Notes under the pieces: model-generated
Told to the model about the DNA's origin: nothing
Database searches by the model: none
Seen by the model: only the letters and a program-made list of their open reading frames with translations
Made by a program: the position numbers and the translations under genes
Part shown: piece by piece, positions 1 through 12,466 of the stretch
How positions within the stretch are numbered: the first letter of the stretch is position 1
How the letters are laid out: each line of letters starts with the position of its first letter
Assembly (NCBI RefSeq): GCF_001895005.1
Contig: NZ_BCXH01000010.1
Coordinates: 124,001-188,000, forward strand
DNA length: 64,000 nt
Reading direction: 5' to 3'
DNA from: Rhodococcus yunnanensis NBRC 103083
GTDB lineage: Bacteria > Actinomycetota > Actinomycetes > Mycobacteriales > Mycobacteriaceae

Positions 1-1
1 G

Positions 2-3000
2 TACACCGAACACGACGTCCCACCGCTCACCCTCGTCGAACTACTGGAGTCGGCGTCGATTCGCCACGGCGACAACACATGCGTCGTCTTCGACGGCCGC
101 TCGCTCGGTTACGCCAACTTCGCCGCACGTGTGCACTGCCTTGCGCGCTTCCTCGTGTCCCGCGGCGTCGGCCCCGAGTCGGTCGTCGCGATCTCGTTGC
201 CACGATCGATCGATCAGCTCGTCGCGATACACGCCGTGATCCATGCCGGGGCTGCCTACATGCCGCTCGACCCGGGGCTTCCTGCCGCTCGCCTCGCGCA
301 CATGATCGACACCGCCGCACCCGCCGTCGTCCTCGGCTCGTGCATGGACAGTGCCGTACCGGTCATCGACCCACGCGCACTCGACCTCTCGGCGTTTCGC
401 ACCACCGCACTGTCGAACCGCGAGCGTCGCGGCGTCGTCCGGGGCGAGAACACCGCCTACGTCATCTTCACCTCGGGTTCGACGGGACGGCCGAAAGGTG
501 TTGCAGTATCGCATCGGTCGATCGTCAACAGGCTGCTGTGGATGCAGGACCGGTACCCACTCGACCCGAGTGACGTGGTACTGCACAAGACTCCGACCAC
601 ATTCGACGTATCGGTATGGGAACTCTTCTGGCCACACCTGGCAGGTGCACGTACCGTGATCGCCGAACCCGAGGGACACCGAGACCCGAGGTACCTCTCG
701 GGTCTGATTCGCGACGAGGCCATCACCACCACCCACTTCGTACCGTCGATGCTGGATCTCTTTCTTGCACACGGCGATCCCGCGCACTGCACGTCGCTGC
801 GGCAGATCTTCGCCAGCGGTGAGGCCCTTCCTCGATCGACCGTCGCTCGAACCCACGCCGCACTCGACACCGAGTTGCACAACCTGTACGGCCCGACCGA
901 GGCCGCCGTCGACGTCACGTACCACCGAACCGACGGCCGCACGGCGGGTGCGGTTCCGATCGGCGCTCCGGTCTGGAACACCCGTGTCCGTGTCCTCGAT
1001 TCGGCACTGCGGACCGTACCGATCGGTGCCACCGGCGAGCTCTACCTGTCCGGGGTTCAGCTCGCACGAGGCTACGTCACCCGATCGGCTCTGACCTCGG
1101 ACCGATTCGTCGCCGATCTCTTCGGCGACGGCGGCAGAATGTACCGGACCGGTGATCTCGTCCGCTGGAACCTCTCCGGTGAGCTGGAATATCTGGGCCG
1201 TAACGATTTTCAGGTCAAACTTCGCGGCCAGCGCCTCGAACTCGGCGAGATCGAGGCCTCGATCCTGCGTACACCGGGAGTCACCTCGGCCGTCGTGACG
1301 ATGCACGGCGACGGGCCGAGCGGCAGGCTCATCGCATACGTCTGCGGCACCGCCGACACCGATCGGATACGCACCCGCATCGAGACCGAACTCCCGCCGT
1401 ACATGGTTCCCACACAGTTCGTCGAACTTGCGCACATGCCGCTCGGGCGGAACGGAAAGCTGGACAGGGCCGCGCTACCCCGACCGACGTCGACCATCGC
1501 GCCGTCCGAACCGCCTGCAGGCGACTCCGAGGTCGCCGTGGCACTGATCTTCGCGGAGGTACTGGGCAGCAGCGATGTCGGAGCAACGACCAGCTGGTTC
1601 GAGCTGGGCGGGAACTCGCTGACCGCGACCCAGGTGATTGCGCGCGTCAACTCCGAACTCGGTGCGCAGTTGAGTGTGCGCGAGCTTTTCGACAATCCGA
1701 CGGTGCGCGGCCTCGCGGCCCGGATCGGAGCCGGATCGTCCGCGGTTCCGTTGACCGCGGCGGACCGGCCGTCGCGTATCCCACTGGCTCCCGAGCAGCA
1801 TCGGATGTGGTTGCTCAATCGGTTCGATCCGGCGTCGGGTGCGTACAACATCGCAGGCGCCGTCCGGCTCACCGGCGACATCGACGCCCATGCTCTCACC
1901 CACGCATTCACCGATGTCGTCGCCCGACACGAGCCGTTGCGTACCGTCTACCCCGACGGGTCCGACGGGCCCCACCAGGTCGTCCTCGACTCCATCGAAC
2001 TCGACGTTCCGATACTCGACACCACCGAGAGCCTGCTCCCCGGCGCGCTCGTCACCACGGCCGCACACGGATTCGACGTCACCGCCCACCCCCCGGTACG
2101 GGCACGGGTGTTCCGGATCTCACCCGTCGACCACGTTCTGCTCGTCGTGACACACCATATCGCCGCGGATGGCTGGTCGATGCGTCCGCTGGCACGAGAT
2201 GTCATGCTTGCGTACACCTCTCGCACTCAGGGCATCGCCCCGGCCTGGTCTCCGTTGGCAGTTCAGTACGCCGACTACACCCTGTGGAAGATGGCCGTCC
2301 TGGGCTCGGAGACCGACCCGGAATCGGTGCTGTCTCGCCAACTCGCCTTCTGGACAGACGAACTCGACGGCGTCCCTCATCGCCTTGCTCTTCCGACGGA
2401 CCGTCGGCATCCCGAGGTCTTCTCGTATCGAGGTGCCGCGGTGCCCTTCACAGTCCCCGAGCACACCCGTCGCGCCGTCGCGGACCTTGCCGCCGCCACG
2501 GGTACGACCCAGTTCATGGTTCTGCACGCGAGCCTCGTCGTGCTGCTCGCCCGTCTGTCCGGGGAGCGGGACATCACCGTCGGAACACCGGTCGCGGGAC
2601 GCGGTGAACGTGCTGTGGACGATCTCGTCGGCATGTTCGTCGGAACACTGACCTTGCGCACGCACTTCGATCCGTCGTCGTCGTTCGCCGCACTGCTCAC
2701 CGCTGTCCGCGACCGGGATCTGGCCGCGTACGCCAACGCGGACGTACCTTTCGATCGGGTCGTGGACGCAGTGGCCCCGCCTCGCTCGACCGCCCATCAT
2801 CCGCTCTTCCAGGTGATGCTGTCCCTCGAGGATCCGGTGCCGACGCTCGAGCTCCCCGGCCTGACCGTGAGCCCGCTCGATCCGGTGGCCTCGGTATCGA
2901 AGTTCGATCTTCAGCTCGGGATCGACTCCGCCGATCTCGGCGGAACCTTCACCTACGCAACGGATCTGTTCGACCGCAGCACCGTCGAGTCGTTCGCCGA

Positions 3001-6000
3001 GCAGTTCGTGTCGATTCTGACGGCCGTCACCTCGGACCCGGCCGTCGTCGTCGGCGACATCGTCTCGCGCGACGGATCGGCGCTGCGCGGCAGGCCTGCA
3101 CTGCGCGGACGAACCCTGCCTGCCATCATGTCCGCCGCAGTGCTGGCTTCCGGTGGCGGCCATGCGGTCACGACACCGACCGCGACATACACCTATCCCG
3201 AGCTCGACGACGCCTCCACCCGGATCGCACGGCACTTGATCGCACGAGGGGCCGGGCCGGGCGACGTGGTCGCGATCGCCCTACCCCGCGGCCTCGTCTC
3301 GGTCACGATGCTGTGGGCGGTGGCCAAGACCGGTGCCACATTCGTCCCGATCGATCCCCGCTATCCGGCGGACCGAATCCGGCACATGCTCACCGACTCC
3401 GGTGTCACACTCGGCATCTCGGACTCGGTGCACATCGGCGACGTGGAGTGGCTCGATCCGACAGAGCTCGCCGCGGCACCGGGTCCGGCAGCCGCCATCT
3501 CCGACCACGACCGAACACGTGCCCTGCATCCAGGTGACACCGCGTACGTCATCTACACCTCCGGCTCGACCGGGATCCCCAAAGGGGTCGCCGTCACCCA
3601 CACCGGGCTCGCCAATCTCACGGCCGAGTTGGTCGAGCGCCTGCATCTGGACAGCTCCAGTCGCACACTCCATTTCGCCTCCGCCAGCTTCGACGCGTCG
3701 ATACTCGAACTTCTGATGGCCATCGGCGCCGGATCGTCGATGACGGTGGTGGACCAGGACATCTACGGCGGCACCGAGCTGGCGTCCGCCATGGCCGAGG
3801 TGACCCACGCATTCCTGACACCTGCCGCGGCTGCGACCATCGACCCGGGCGACCTGCCTCGATTGTCGACTCTCGTCGTCGGCGGCGAGGCCTGCGGGCC
3901 CGAGCTCGTGCGGATCTGGGCGGATCGAGTGTCGCTCTACAACGCATACGGACCGACCGAAAGCACAATCGTCACCACGATCGACGGCCCCCTCGACGCG
4001 GCCGCACCCATCCGCATCGGTACCCCGGTCCGTGGCATCGACGCGTACGTACTCGACGCGCGACTCCACCTCGTACCGCCAGGGGTCGTCGGCGAACTCT
4101 ATGTCGCAGGCGAGGCGCTCGCGCGGGGTTATCACGGCCGCGCGTCTCTGACGGCGTCGAGCTTTGTCGCCGACCCGTTCTCGGCATCCTCGCGCCTGTA
4201 CCGCACGGGGGACCGAGTTCGGATGGTCGGATCCACACTCGAGTACCACGGCAGAGCCGATGCACAGGTCAAGGTCCGCGGATTCCGCATCGAACTCGGT
4301 GAGGTCGACGCGGTCCTTTCCCGGCACCCCGGCGTCGAACATGCGGTGTCCGCGGTACATGCCGACAGTGTCGTCGGATACGTCGTCCCTGCGGAGGGTC
4401 ATGCACTCGATATCGAGGCACTGACCGACCACGCTCGCCGTAGCCTCCCGTCGCACATGGTTCCTCGCTCCATCACCGTGATCGCACGCATCCCTCTCGC
4501 TCCGTCCGGCAAGGTCGATCGGTCGGCTCTGCCCGATCCCGTTGTCGCCGTCGCCGAGTTCCTCGCACCGCGGACCGACGGTGAGACCCTGGTGGCGGAG
4601 GTCTTCGCGTCCGTGTTCGGGAGAGATCAGGTCGGCGTACGCGAGAACTTCTTCGACCTCGGCGGAAACTCCCTCGTCGCGACCCGGGTGATCGGACAGA
4701 TCAACGGACGCGCCAGGACGGCGCTGCCGGTGCGGGCCCTCTTCGATGCTCCCGTCGTCGCGCAACTGGCCGTGGTCGTCGACGCTGCCTCGCGCGGTGC
4801 GAGCCTGCCGCCGTTGGTCGCGGGGCCGCGGCCGGATCGAATCCCGCTGTCCGCAGCGCAGACTCGGATGTGGTTGCTCAATCGGTCGGCTCCGGAATCG
4901 GCCGCGTACAACATCGCATTCGCGGTGCGTCTGAACGGAACTCTCGATACCGCTGCGTTGTCTGCCGCGGTGGACGACATTCTGGATCGGCACGAGTCAC
5001 TTCGGACGGTCTATCCGCTCGCCGACGAACCGCACCAGGTGATTCTCGGCCCTGCCGACGTCGAGCTCGATCTTCGGCCGTACGACGTCGACGAGCGATC
5101 GGTTCTGTCGGAGGTCGCGGCGGTCCTCGGCCGCGGATTCGACGTCACCGCAGGGGTTCCCGTCCGCGGGCGCCTGTTGCGTACCGCCCAGGACTGCCAT
5201 GTCCTCGTCCTCGCAGTGCATCACATTGCCGCAGACGGGGTGTCGATGGGACCGCTGTCGCGAGACCTCGTCGCCGCATACGCCGCACGGGCACACGGCG
5301 GACGTCCCTCGTGGGAGCCGCTGGCTGTCCAGTACGCCGATTTCGCCCTGTGGCAGCACTCGGTGCTCGGATCCGAGGACGATCAGGACTCGGTCGTATC
5401 GAGACAACTCGACTACTGGCGGCGCACCCTCGACGGTCTGCCGGAACTGCTGGAACTACCCACCGACCGACCACGGCCTGCGCGCGCCTCCGGCCGGGGA
5501 TCGGTGGTCGAGTTCGACCTGCAGCCTCACGAGCTGGCTGCGCTTCGATCGGTAGCGGGCCGCCACAGCATCTCGGTGTTCATGCTCGTGCACGCGGCAT
5601 ACGCGATTCTGTTGGCAAAACTGTCGGCGACGACCGACATCGCCGTCGGGACAACGGTGTCCGGGCGGGCGGCAGGTGCGCTCGCCGACATCGTGGGAAT
5701 GTTCGTCGGAACCCTCGTTCTGCGTAGCGAGATTCGGGCCACCGACACCGTCGCGGACCTGTTGCAGCAGGTCCGCGCCACCAATCTCGGCGCCCTCGAG
5801 CACGGGGACATCCCGTTCGAGAAGGTCGTCGACGCAGTGCGGCCCACTCGGTCGACATCGCACTCGCCTCTGTTTCAGGCGCTGCTCGCCTACGAACACG
5901 AACGGCCCTCCGGCATCGAACTACCAGGCCTCACCGTCGCGGAGTTCCCGTACGAATCCGGGGTCACGCGGTTCGATCTCGCCCTCACGCTCACCGAGAT

Positions 6001-8674
6001 GACCGAGGGTCTGCACGGGGCACTGCGATACAGCACCGACCTGTTCGACAATGACACCGTCGCCGGCTTCGCGCAGATGTTCCAGGCGATCCTCGCTGCC
6101 GTGGTGGCGGATTCGTCTCGGCAGATCGGGGACATAGACATACTCGATCCATCGGATCTGGCGTCCCTGACGCCGGTGCACGGACCCGCAGCCGTATCAC
6201 CGAGAACGCTCGCCGAATCGATCGATGACGCCGTCGCATCCAACCCGGACGGAATTGCGATGCGATGGAACGGAATCGATCACACCTATCGGGAGGCCGA
6301 CCGGGCGTCGAACCGTCTTGCCCGAGTCCTTCTGGGATACGGCATCGGTCCTGAAACGGTGGTCGCACTCGGACTTCCGAGGTCGGCGCAGTCCGTTCTG
6401 GCGGTCTGGGCGGTCACCAAGACCGGTGCCGCGTACGTGCCCGTCGACCCGAACTACCCACCGGATCGGATCGCGCACATGGTGTCCGATTCACGGGCCG
6501 TCATGGGTATCGCGCTCGGATCGCATCGCTCGTCGCTTCCCGGCGGAATCACCTGGCTGGAGCTGGACAGCGACGACGTGCTGGCCGAATGGGACAGTGC
6601 GCCGGAGCATCCCGTGCAGGATCACGAGCTCAGCGCTCCCGTGACCCTCGACACGACGGCGTACATGATCTACACCTCCGGTTCGACCGGAGTACCGAAG
6701 GGTGTCGTCGTGACCCATCGCGGCATCGCGAACCTGGCGGCCACGCGGCGCGAGTTGCACGAGATCACCCCGAGCTCACGGTTCATGCACAACACGTCCC
6801 CGAGTTTCGACATGGCGGTCGGTGAAATGGTCTCCGCGTTGTCGGCTGCGGCGACACTGGTGATCAGCCCACCCGAGTTACTCGGCGGCGACGAACTGGC
6901 AGAGTTCATCCGATCCGAGGGCGTCACCCACTCGCTGATGACACCGTCGGCCCTGTCTACTCTCGATCCGACCGAGCTCGACACGCTTCGCGTCGTATGC
7001 GTGGGCGGGGAGGCGTGCAGCCCCGAACTCGTTGCACGATGGGCACCCGGACGGGTGATGCTCAACGGGTACGGTCCGACCGAGGCGACGGACATCTCGA
7101 CGCTCGGCAGACTCACCGCGGGCGATCCGGTCGACATCGGTTCTCCGGTAGCAGGATTCGAGGCGCTCGTCCTCGACGGACGGCTACGCCCCGTTCCGGT
7201 GGGAGTTCCCGGCGAGCTGTACGTCGCCGGGCCCGCACTCGCCCGCGGTTACCACGAGCGATTCGGCACCACCAGTGCACGTTTCGTGGCGAACCCATTC
7301 GGCTCGGGACGGATGTACCGCACAGGCGACGTCGTTCGATGGACACCGGACGGCAGGCTCCACTACCGCGGCAGAAGCGACGCACAGGTGAAGATCCGCG
7401 GATTCCGGATCGAACTGGGTGAGATCGACGCTGCACTTGCGACGCACGCCGGCGTGGACTTCGCCGTCACCGTCGGCAGGCCCGGTCCGTCCGGGGACGA
7501 TATTCTCGTCTCCTACGTACTCGGCACCACCGCGGACGACCTGCGGGCCTACCTACGAAAGATGCTGCCGAACTACATGGTTCCCTCTGCCGTCGTGACA
7601 GTCGAGACCATCCCGCGGACGCCGACCGGAAAGCTGGATGTCGGCGCTCTTCCCGTACCGGAATTCACCGGCGGCTTCCGCGCACCCACCAGCGACACCG
7701 AAGAAGTAGTCACTGCAATTTTCTCGGAGGTACTCGGAATGGAAACGGTCGGAACAGACGACGACTTCTTCGAACTGGGAGGAAACTCGCTCGCCGCGAT
7801 GCGGGCAGTGACCCTGCTACGGAACTCGACCGGCGTCGATCTTCCGCTTCAGACGTTCCTCGCCGATCCAGTGCCGTTATCCATTGCTGCACTGGTGGAC
7901 ACTGGTGGCGGCGCAGAGTCGTCCTTCGACATCGTGTTCCCCATCCGCACCGAGGGAAGCGGTGCGCCGCTCTTCTGCATCCACCCGATCGTCGGATTGT
8001 CCTGGTGCTACACCGGACTCGACCAGTACACCGACGGACCGATCTACGGCATCCAGACCCCTGGGCCGACGGATCTGCCCTCCTCGCTCGACGATCTCGC
8101 CCAGCGCTACATCGAGGAAATAGAGCGCGTCGCACCGGACGGGCCCTACCATCTACTCGGGTGGTCACTCGGTGGCACGATCGCACACGCGATGGCCGTG
8201 CGACTTCGAGCCGCAGGCAAACCCGTCGGATCGCTGATCCTGCTCGACAGCCACGCCGTGCAACAGATCGACGTCTGGGACACCGAAGTTCCTGCAACGG
8301 ATCTGCTCGACGCGGTGGGTGTGACGTTGCCTGGGACGGAGGGTCAGCTCGTCGGGCTGGACTCTCTGCCTGCGCTGGCAGCGGGATCCGGCATCCTCGA
8401 CGGCTCTGCCGCGGAGCGCCTGTTGGCGTCGGCGCGCCACAACCACGAGATGGCCATCCGACACCGACCGGGGGTGTTCGACGGCGACGTCTTGTTCGTC
8501 AGCGCGGGCGCGGAGGACGAGGCCGGGCTTCCGACGTGGTATCCCTATGTGCGCGGCGAGATCTGGAACGTATCGATCGCACACACGCACTGGCAAATGA
8601 CGTCGGCACCTGCGTTGAAGGCGTACGGTCCCTCTGTTGCACGCCATCTCACGCGGACGGCGGTCGCACGGTGA
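2..8674 (+). CDS. Non-ribosomal peptide synthetase, 3' part (A-PCP-C-A-PCP-C-A-PCP-TE), 5' end outside window
   Basis: The reading frame is already open at base 2, so this is the last 2890 residues of a larger synthetase. Three adenylation domains are visible (about 2-1460, 3120-4545 and 6190-7650), each with the TSGSTG, YGPTE, YRTGD and GK-D/LD core motifs. A carrier domain follows each one (GGNSL near 1610, 4665 and 7780). Two condensation domains carry HHIAADG near 2150 and 5220. A C-terminal thioesterase has GWSLGG near 8160 and a downstream His in AHTHWQM. There is no epimerase or methyltransferase domain. Aligned by eye to GrsA, the first A-domain pocket reads D-V-W-H-F-S-L-V-D-K, the EntF-type serine code. 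The second (D-A-L-F-V-G-A-I-V-K) and third (D-M-G-L-C-G-G-D-I-K) match no code I recall. The product is probably a Ser-containing peptide, perhaps a siderophore (inference). The stop overlaps the next gene's GTG. Confidence 0.96.
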   Translation, partial: YTEHDVPPLTLVELLESASIRHGDNTCVVFDGRSLGYANFAARVHCLARFLVSRGVGPESVVAISLPRSIDQLVAIHAVIHAGAAYMPLDPGLPAARLAHMIDTAAPAVVLGSCMDSAVPVIDPRALDLSAFRTTALSNRERRGVVRGENTAYVIFTSGSTGRPKGVAVSHRSIVNRLLWMQDRYPLDPSDVVLHKTPTTFDVSVWELFWPHLAGARTVIAEPEGHRDPRYLSGLIRDEAITTTHFVPSMLDLFLAHGDPAHCTSLRQIFASGEALPRSTVARTHAALDTELHNLYGPTEAAVDVTYHRTDGRTAGAVPIGAPVWNTRVRVLDSALRTVPIGATGELYLSGVQLARGYVTRSALTSDRFVADLFGDGGRMYRTGDLVRWNLSGELEYLGRNDFQVKLRGQRLELGEIEASILRTPGVTSAVVTMHGDGPSGRLIAYVCGTADTDRIRTRIETELPPYMVPTQFVELAHMPLGRNGKLDRAALPRPTSTIAPSEPPAGDSEVAVALIFAEVLGSSDVGATTSWFELGGNSLTATQVIARVNSELGAQLSVRELFDNPTVRGLAARIGAGSSAVPLTAADRPSRIPLAPEQHRMWLLNRFDPASGAYNIAGAVRLTGDIDAHALTHAFTDVVARHEPLRTVYPDGSDGPHQVVLDSIELDVPILDTTESLLPGALVTTAAHGFDVTAHPPVRARVFRISPVDHVLLVVTHHIAADGWSMRPLARDVMLAYTSRTQGIAPAWSPLAVQYADYTLWKMAVLGSETDPESVLSRQLAFWTDELDGVPHRLALPTDRRHPEVFSYRGAAVPFTVPEHTRRAVADLAAATGTTQFMVLHASLVVLLARLSGERDITVGTPVAGRGERAVDDLVGMFVGTLTLRTHFDPSSSFAALLTAVRDRDLAAYANADVPFDRVVDAVAPPRSTAHHPLFQVMLSLEDPVPTLELPGLTVSPLDPVASVSKFDLQLGIDSADLGGTFTYATDLFDRSTVESFAEQFVSILTAVTSDPAVVVGDIVSRDGSALRGRPALRGRTLPAIMSAAVLASGGGHAVTTPTATYTYPELDDASTRIARHLIARGAGPGDVVAIALPRGLVSVTMLWAVAKTGATFVPIDPRYPADRIRHMLTDSGVTLGISDSVHIGDVEWLDPTELAAAPGPAAAISDHDRTRALHPGDTAYVIYTSGSTGIPKGVAVTHTGLANLTAELVERLHLDSSSRTLHFASASFDASILELLMAIGAGSSMTVVDQDIYGGTELASAMAEVTHAFLTPAAAATIDPGDLPRLSTLVVGGEACGPELVRIWADRVSLYNAYGPTESTIVTTIDGPLDAAAPIRIGTPVRGIDAYVLDARLHLVPPGVVGELYVAGEALARGYHGRASLTASSFVADPFSASSRLYRTGDRVRMVGSTLEYHGRADAQVKVRGFRIELGEVDAVLSRHPGVEHAVSAVHADSVVGYVVPAEGHALDIEALTDHARRSLPSHMVPRSITVIARIPLAPSGKVDRSALPDPVVAVAEFLAPRTDGETLVAEVFASVFGRDQVGVRENFFDLGGNSLVATRVIGQINGRARTALPVRALFDAPVVAQLAVVVDAASRGASLPPLVAGPRPDRIPLSAAQTRMWLLNRSAPESAAYNIAFAVRLNGTLDTAALSAAVDDILDRHESLRTVYPLADEPHQVILGPADVELDLRPYDVDERSVLSEVAAVLGRGFDVTAGVPVRGRLLRTAQDCHVLVLAVHHIAADGVSMGPLSRDLVAAYAARAHGGRPSWEPLAVQYADFALWQHSVLGSEDDQDSVVSRQLDYWRRTLDGLPELLELPTDRPRPARASGRGSVVEFDLQPHELAALRSVAGRHSISVFMLVHAAYAILLAKLSATTDIAVGTTVSGRAAGALADIVGMFVGTLVLRSEIRATDTVADLLQQVRATNLGALEHGDIPFEKVVDAVRPTRSTSHSPLFQALLAYEHERPSGIELPGLTVAEFPYESGVTRFDLALTLTEMTEGLHGALRYSTDLFDNDTVAGFAQMFQAILAAVVADSSRQIGDIDILDPSDLASLTPVHGPAAVSPRTLAESIDDAVASNPDGIAMRWNGIDHTYREADRASNRLARVLLGYGIGPETVVALGLPRSAQSVLAVWAVTKTGAAYVPVDPNYPPDRIAHMVSDSRAVMGIALGSHRSSLPGGITWLELDSDDVLAEWDSAPEHPVQDHELSAPVTLDTTAYMIYTSGSTGVPKGVVVTHRGIANLAATRRELHEITPSSRFMHNTSPSFDMAVGEMVSALSAAATLVISPPELLGGDELAEFIRSEGVTHSLMTPSALSTLDPTELDTLRVVCVGGEACSPELVARWAPGRVMLNGYGPTEATDISTLGRLTAGDPVDIGSPVAGFEALVLDGRLRPVPVGVPGELYVAGPALARGYHERFGTTSARFVANPFGSGRMYRTGDVVRWTPDGRLHYRGRSDAQVKIRGFRIELGEIDAALATHAGVDFAVTVGRPGPSGDDILVSYVLGTTADDLRAYLRKMLPNYMVPSAVVTVETIPRTPTGKLDVGALPVPEFTGGFRAPTSDTEEVVTAIFSEVLGMETVGTDDDFFELGGNSLAAMRAVTLLRNSTGVDLPLQTFLADPVPLSIAALVDTGGGAESSFDIVFPIRTEGSGAPLFCIHPIVGLSWCYTGLDQYTDGPIYGIQTPGPTDLPSSLDDLAQRYIEEIERVAPDGPYHLLGWSLGGTIAHAMAVRLRAAGKPVGSLILLDSHAVQQIDVWDTEVPATDLLDAVGVTLPGTEGQLVGLDSLPALAAGSGILDGSAAERLLASARHNHEMAIRHRPGVFDGDVLFVSAGAEDEAGLPTWYPYVRGEIWNVSIAHTHWQMTSAPALKAYGPSVARHLTRTAVAR

Positions 8675-9663
8675 ACTGTCTGGGGCGAGCGGCAATCGCA
8701 GCGCTCGCGACACTGTTCCTGATACCTGTATCGGTGGCGATCGCCGAACCTTCTCCCGCGGAGACGGGTTCGCTCGACCACATCGAGAAGATCGACGACC
8801 GGCGGTGGGACGTATTCGTCCACTCGCCGTCGATGGATCGGATCATTCAACTCGAGGTCCTCAGACCCGCCGACACCTCCGTCCCGCAGCCCACTCTGTA
8901 CATGCTCAACGGCGCCGGTGGCGGAGAGGACGGCGCCAACTGGCTACGACAGACCGACATCGCCTCGTTCTTCGGTGACAAGAACGTCAACGTCGTGATC
9001 CCTGTCGGCGGCTATCTGTCGTACTACACCGACTGGGAACGCGACGACCCGGCGCTCGGCCGCAACATGTGGCAGACCTTCCTCACTCAGGAACTACCTC
9101 CCGTTCTCGATGCGGCGTTGAATGCCAACGGCGTCAATGCAATCGGCGGGCTGTCGATGTCCGCTGGATCGGTACTCGATCTCGCGATTCAAGCACCAGG
9201 GCTGTATCGCGGGGTGGCGTCGTACAGCGGTTGCGCGCAGACATCCGATCCGATGGCACGCAACTTCGTCCGATTGCTCGTCGAAGCGCGCGGTCAGGGA
9301 AGTACCGACAACATGTGGGGACCCGACGGCGATCCGCGGTGGGTCGAACACGACCCGTATGTCAATGCCGAGAAGCTCCGCGGTCTGGAACTGTTCGTCT
9401 CCAACGCAACCGGGCTGCCGGGACCCTACGAGATGCCAGGCGTCGTCCGGCCTGCGGGCTCGCCTCCGCTCGCGGATCAGGTCGTCGTCGGCGGGATCAT
9501 CGAAGCCATCACCAACGAATGCTCCATGCGACTGCAGCAGCGGCTCGACGAGCTGCAGATTCCGGCCGACTTCGATCTCGGACTCCCCGGAACCCATTCG
9601 TGGATGTACTGGCAGGATGCGTTGCGCGCGTCGTGGCCGACGTTGGAACGGGCCCTGCGCTGA
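8671..9663 (+). CDS. Secreted esterase of the antigen 85 / mycolyltransferase-like family
   Basis: The protein has 330 residues. The GTG start at 8671 overlaps the synthetase stop by four bases (GTGA) and opens directly into a signal peptide (hydrophobic residues 5-25, then AEPSP). The fold is alpha/beta hydrolase, esterase D/antigen 85 type. GGLSMS around residue 162 supplies the nucleophile, and a C-terminal GTHSWMYW matches the catalytic-His segment of antigen 85. Family members transfer mycolates to trehalose or arabinogalactan, or act as simple esterases, outside the membrane. Translational coupling to the NRPS is unusual for a mycolyltransferase. It raises the possibility of an export-side hydrolase or acyltransferase for the peptide, similar to IroE-type siderophore esterases; this is inference from position only. 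The gene is convergent with the lysozyme gene, 4 bp away. Confidence 0.88.
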   Translation: MNCLGRAAIAALATLFLIPVSVAIAEPSPAETGSLDHIEKIDDRRWDVFVHSPSMDRIIQLEVLRPADTSVPQPTLYMLNGAGGGEDGANWLRQTDIASFFGDKNVNVVIPVGGYLSYYTDWERDDPALGRNMWQTFLTQELPPVLDAALNANGVNAIGGLSMSAGSVLDLAIQAPGLYRGVASYSGCAQTSDPMARNFVRLLVEARGQGSTDNMWGPDGDPRWVEHDPYVNAEKLRGLELFVSNATGLPGPYEMPGVVRPAGSPPLADQVVVGGIIEAITNECSMRLQQRLDELQIPADFDLGLPGTHSWMYWQDALRASWPTLERALR

Positions 9664-9667
9664 CGCC

Positions 9668-10375
9668 CTACCAGCGAGCGAGTTGCCTGATGTCCCCACC
9701 GGATCCGCTGTAGCTGTTGATGTCGGTGGGGGCATCGATTCCCGGGATACGACCGTTGTCGGTGAACTGCCAGAACATCCAGTTCGACCAGCCGCCCGGC
9801 AGCGGGCCTGGGGCGTTGCCGCCGTTGTAGTCCGCAATCCACAGCGGGTAGTTGTTGAACTCGTGTGTGTCCGCCATCGCGGTACGCCAGAAGTTGGGGT
9901 AGGTGTAGATGATCGGTTGCCGACCGGTCAACGCCTGCACGGTGTTCAGGTATCGGTGCGTCCAGTCGATGAGCTGCGCGGGCGCCAGCCCACGCGAGTT
10001 CTCCAGATCGAGGACAGGCGGCATGTCACCAGCGCCGTTGATGCCGAGCACCACCGTCGAGTAGAACGCAGCCTGAGCTTCCGGCGAAAGGCTCACGTCC
10101 GCATAGTGATACGCGCCGCGAGCCACTCCGGCGACCCGCATGACAAGACAGTCCTGAACGAAGAACGGGTTGACGTAGTTCAAGCCCTCGGTTGCCTTGA
10201 CCATCGCGAACTCGTGCTCGGACGCGCGGACCGCGAACCAGTCGATCTTCGTGCCGTCGATGTGCTGCCACGACGACACATCAGGGCCCTGCGGATTGGC
10301 CGACGCGACCGCGGGAAGCCCGCAGACGAGAGTACCGGCGAGCAGAAGCGGTGCGAGCGCGCGTTTGATGGCCAT
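9668..10375 (-). CDS. Secreted GH25 lysozyme (N-acetylmuramidase)
   Basis: The protein has 235 residues. The ATG at 10375 gives a clean signal peptide (MAIKRALAPLLLAG…ASA), whereas the longer frame starting at 10411 would bury it. The mature protein begins with PDVSSWQ (D32). VLDLE (D123, E125) has the Asp/Glu arrangement of GH25 catalytic residues at the ends of the barrel strands. The C-terminal WQFTDNGRIPGI is the usual closing strand of the family. GH25 enzymes cleave the beta-1,4 bond between MurNAc and GlcNAc, and this one is exported without a cell-wall binding domain. Actinobacterial homologues of this size are probably involved in wall remodelling. No partner gene is evident; its neighbours are a convergent esterase and an unrelated hydrolase upstream. 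Confidence 0.92.
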   Translation of the reverse strand: MAIKRALAPLLLAGTLVCGLPAVASANPQGPDVSSWQHIDGTKIDWFAVRASEHEFAMVKATEGLNYVNPFFVQDCLVMRVAGVARGAYHYADVSLSPEAQAAFYSTVVLGINGAGDMPPVLDLENSRGLAPAQLIDWTHRYLNTVQALTGRQPIIYTYPNFWRTAMADTHEFNNYPLWIADYNGGNAPGPLPGGWSNWMFWQFTDNGRIPGIDAPTDINSYSGSGGDIRQLARW

Positions 10376-10457
10376 CGAGCTGATGCTAGGGAGTCCGGGA
10401 CGATCGCTCAATGGTGAGTGATCACAGAATCCCGCGTCACCCCAGCCAGTCGACGCG

Positions 10458-11795
10458 TCAGCCCAGCCAGTCGAGAACTGCTGCCGCCGTCCAGGATTGC
10501 TGCATACTTCCGAGCGGCTCGCCGGTGAAAGGCTCGTAGTACTCGGCGAAGCTACCGTCGCTGGCCTGCCGCAGACCTTCTTCGCGCAGGTTCAGCGACC
10601 GTTCGGCCCAACCGCGGCGCGAGAACGCCCAGGAGAACAACCAGGTGATGACGGGCCACACCGGTCCGCGCCAGTACTCACGCGGGCGGAAGTCACGTGA
10701 GACAGGCGATGTGGACGGTGGAACTGCGTAACGCAGGTCCGGATGCCCGCAGAATCGCGTGCCCTCGAACGTTCTGATGAGATTGCGTTCCTGCTCACGT
10801 GGAAGTCCGCCACACAGAAGGGGTGCGAACATCGCGATGGTTTCGGTACTGATCCACCGTCCCGCGCGGATGTCGTAGTCGCGAGCGGCGCCGGACCGCT
10901 GATCCGTCGTCGCGATGACACCCTTGCGGAACTTCTCGGCCCACCCTCGGAGTTCTCGGACGTCGGAATTGGGCTTCGAATGCTCCTCGCCTATCGTCGC
11001 GAGCACATCGCAGGCCATCGCGAAGATGGCGCTCACGAACACGTCCTCGACCGCGAAGCTCATCTTCTCCGCGAGCGCTGTGTCGTCGTATCCCGCTTGC
11101 TTCATCTCCTCGACGAGCCAGATGTAGCGGTCGTACTCGTTGTTGCTCGGGCGTTGCGAGGCGTCGGTGATGACGGCGTCGTCCTTGCGCACGTACGGCG
11201 GCATCGCACCGGCGACGACGTTGCGATACGACGAGTCCCATCGCGGTGAGTTGTCCATGCCCGATTCCCAGCCGTGGAACAAGGTGATGCGTCCGCTGCC
11301 CTCGATGTCGCGTGCCTCGGCCAGCCAGCGGTGCCAACGGACCAGATTTTCCCAGCGACGGTCCAGGAACTCCTCGGCGACGGCCCTCGTGGTCCGGCCA
11401 TGCCTGCGTGAGTGATCGAGAATGCGCTGGACGGCGATGGCGTGGACGGGCGGTTGGGTGATGCCCGACGTCTGCGGGCCGAGCGGGGCATGCACCGCGA
11501 GTTCGCTCGTCTCCCACCGCGCAGGACCAGGGAAATAGCCGTCGACACCGTTGGCGAAGACGATGTGCGGAATCATGCCGTTCTTCCACTGCGCGGACAG
11601 CAGCGTATCGAGCTCGACGACGGCGCGTTCGACGCTCAGCGGAGCCAACCCGACGGAGACGAATGCCGCATCCCAACTCCACATGTGCGGATAGAGCCGA
11701 GGCGCGGCGCTCGTCATCGTGCCCAGGTCGTTACCGCGGAGGAGGTAGGCAGCCCGCGCGGCCAACTGTGTCGAGGTGAATCCACGGTCGCCCAT
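10458..11795 (-). CDS. Glucosylglycerate hydrolase-like GH63 enzyme
   Basis: The protein has 445 residues, the length of the characterised mycobacterial glucosylglycerate hydrolase. ATG 11795 is chosen because conservation begins with FTSTQLAARAAYLLRGNDLG; the longer frame to 11909 adds unconvincing sequence. Features are an (alpha/alpha)6-type hydrolase with MWSWDAAF near residues 38-45, HGWESGMDNSPRWD around 174-187 (D181 in the position of the known catalytic acid), and FAEYYEP near the C-terminus supplying the candidate Glu. The enzyme would hydrolyse glucosylglycerate (or mannosylglycerate) in the cytoplasm; in mycobacteria this compatible solute is mobilised when nitrogen starvation ends. 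No signal peptide is seen and the gene stands alone. Substrate is inferred from family resemblance. Confidence 0.85.
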   Translation of the reverse strand: MGDRGFTSTQLAARAAYLLRGNDLGTMTSAAPRLYPHMWSWDAAFVSVGLAPLSVERAVVELDTLLSAQWKNGMIPHIVFANGVDGYFPGPARWETSELAVHAPLGPQTSGITQPPVHAIAVQRILDHSRRHGRTTRAVAEEFLDRRWENLVRWHRWLAEARDIEGSGRITLFHGWESGMDNSPRWDSSYRNVVAGAMPPYVRKDDAVITDASQRPSNNEYDRYIWLVEEMKQAGYDDTALAEKMSFAVEDVFVSAIFAMACDVLATIGEEHSKPNSDVRELRGWAEKFRKGVIATTDQRSGAARDYDIRAGRWISTETIAMFAPLLCGGLPREQERNLIRTFEGTRFCGHPDLRYAVPPSTSPVSRDFRPREYWRGPVWPVITWLFSWAFSRRGWAERSLNLREEGLRQASDGSFAEYYEPFTGEPLGSMQQSWTAAAVLDWLG

Positions 11796-11913
11796 GGTTC
11801 CAGTTTGCGACCGATCACTGTTTTCTGCCCATCGAGACACCGAATTGATCGAGGACCATAACTGTCCGCAATCATGCTTAGTGTTGTCCTCACCAGCAAC
11901 GAAAGGCAATTAG

Positions 11914-12438
11914 ATGACTCTCACGGGTGAGAAGGCCGACATCGCGCGAATGCTCGCCGATCAGCGTAAGAACTTCCTCTACACGGTCAAGGGCATCACC
12001 GACGAGCAGGCCAGGGAGCGGACGACCGTCAGCGAACTCACCCTCGGTGGACTGCTGAATCACGTCGTCAGCAACGAACGAAGCTGGATGAAGATCATTG
12101 CGGACATGGACGAGCACTCCGAGTTCGACATGTCCCGCATGGGCACTGAGTACGTCCTGGGTCCCGATCAGACCGTCGCTGGACTTCTCGCCGAGTTCGA
12201 GCAGGTCGCGGCCGACACCGAGACCGCCCTGGCTTCGCTGAATCTCGACGAGCAGATTCCGCTCCCGACCGCCCCCTGGGCTCCCGAGCGGACCTGGCAG
12301 TCGGCCCGCTTCACCCTGCTGCACATCCTCCGCGAGATCGCCCAGCACGCCGGGCACGCAGACATCATCCGCGAATCCCTCGACGGGGGAAGTACAACCA
12401 TGTCCATGGCAGCCGAGGCGGGAATGACGTTCGACTGA
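11914..12438 (+). CDS. DinB superfamily protein (DUF664 type)
   Basis: This 174-residue protein is a four-helix-bundle DinB/YfiT-like protein. Candidate metal ligands are H50 in LLNHVVSNE, H137 in TLLHILRE, and H145/H148 in QHAGHAD. In this superfamily a His triad binds Ni or Zn, and mycothiol- or bacillithiol-dependent transferases are built on it. It lacks the C-terminal MDMPI domain of the maleylpyruvate isomerase branch, so the substrate cannot be named. The ATG at 11914 follows a weak purine stretch (CGAAAGG). It is divergent from the GH63 gene, with 118 bp between starts, and is followed at once by the first palindromic repeat array. Confidence 0.85.
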   Translation: MTLTGEKADIARMLADQRKNFLYTVKGITDEQARERTTVSELTLGGLLNHVVSNERSWMKIIADMDEHSEFDMSRMGTEYVLGPDQTVAGLLAEFEQVAADTETALASLNLDEQIPLPTAPWAPERTWQSARFTLLHILREIAQHAGHADIIRESLDGGSTTMSMAAEAGMTFD

Positions 12439-12466
12439 CGCCCGCCCACCACCCCTGCCCCTTTTT

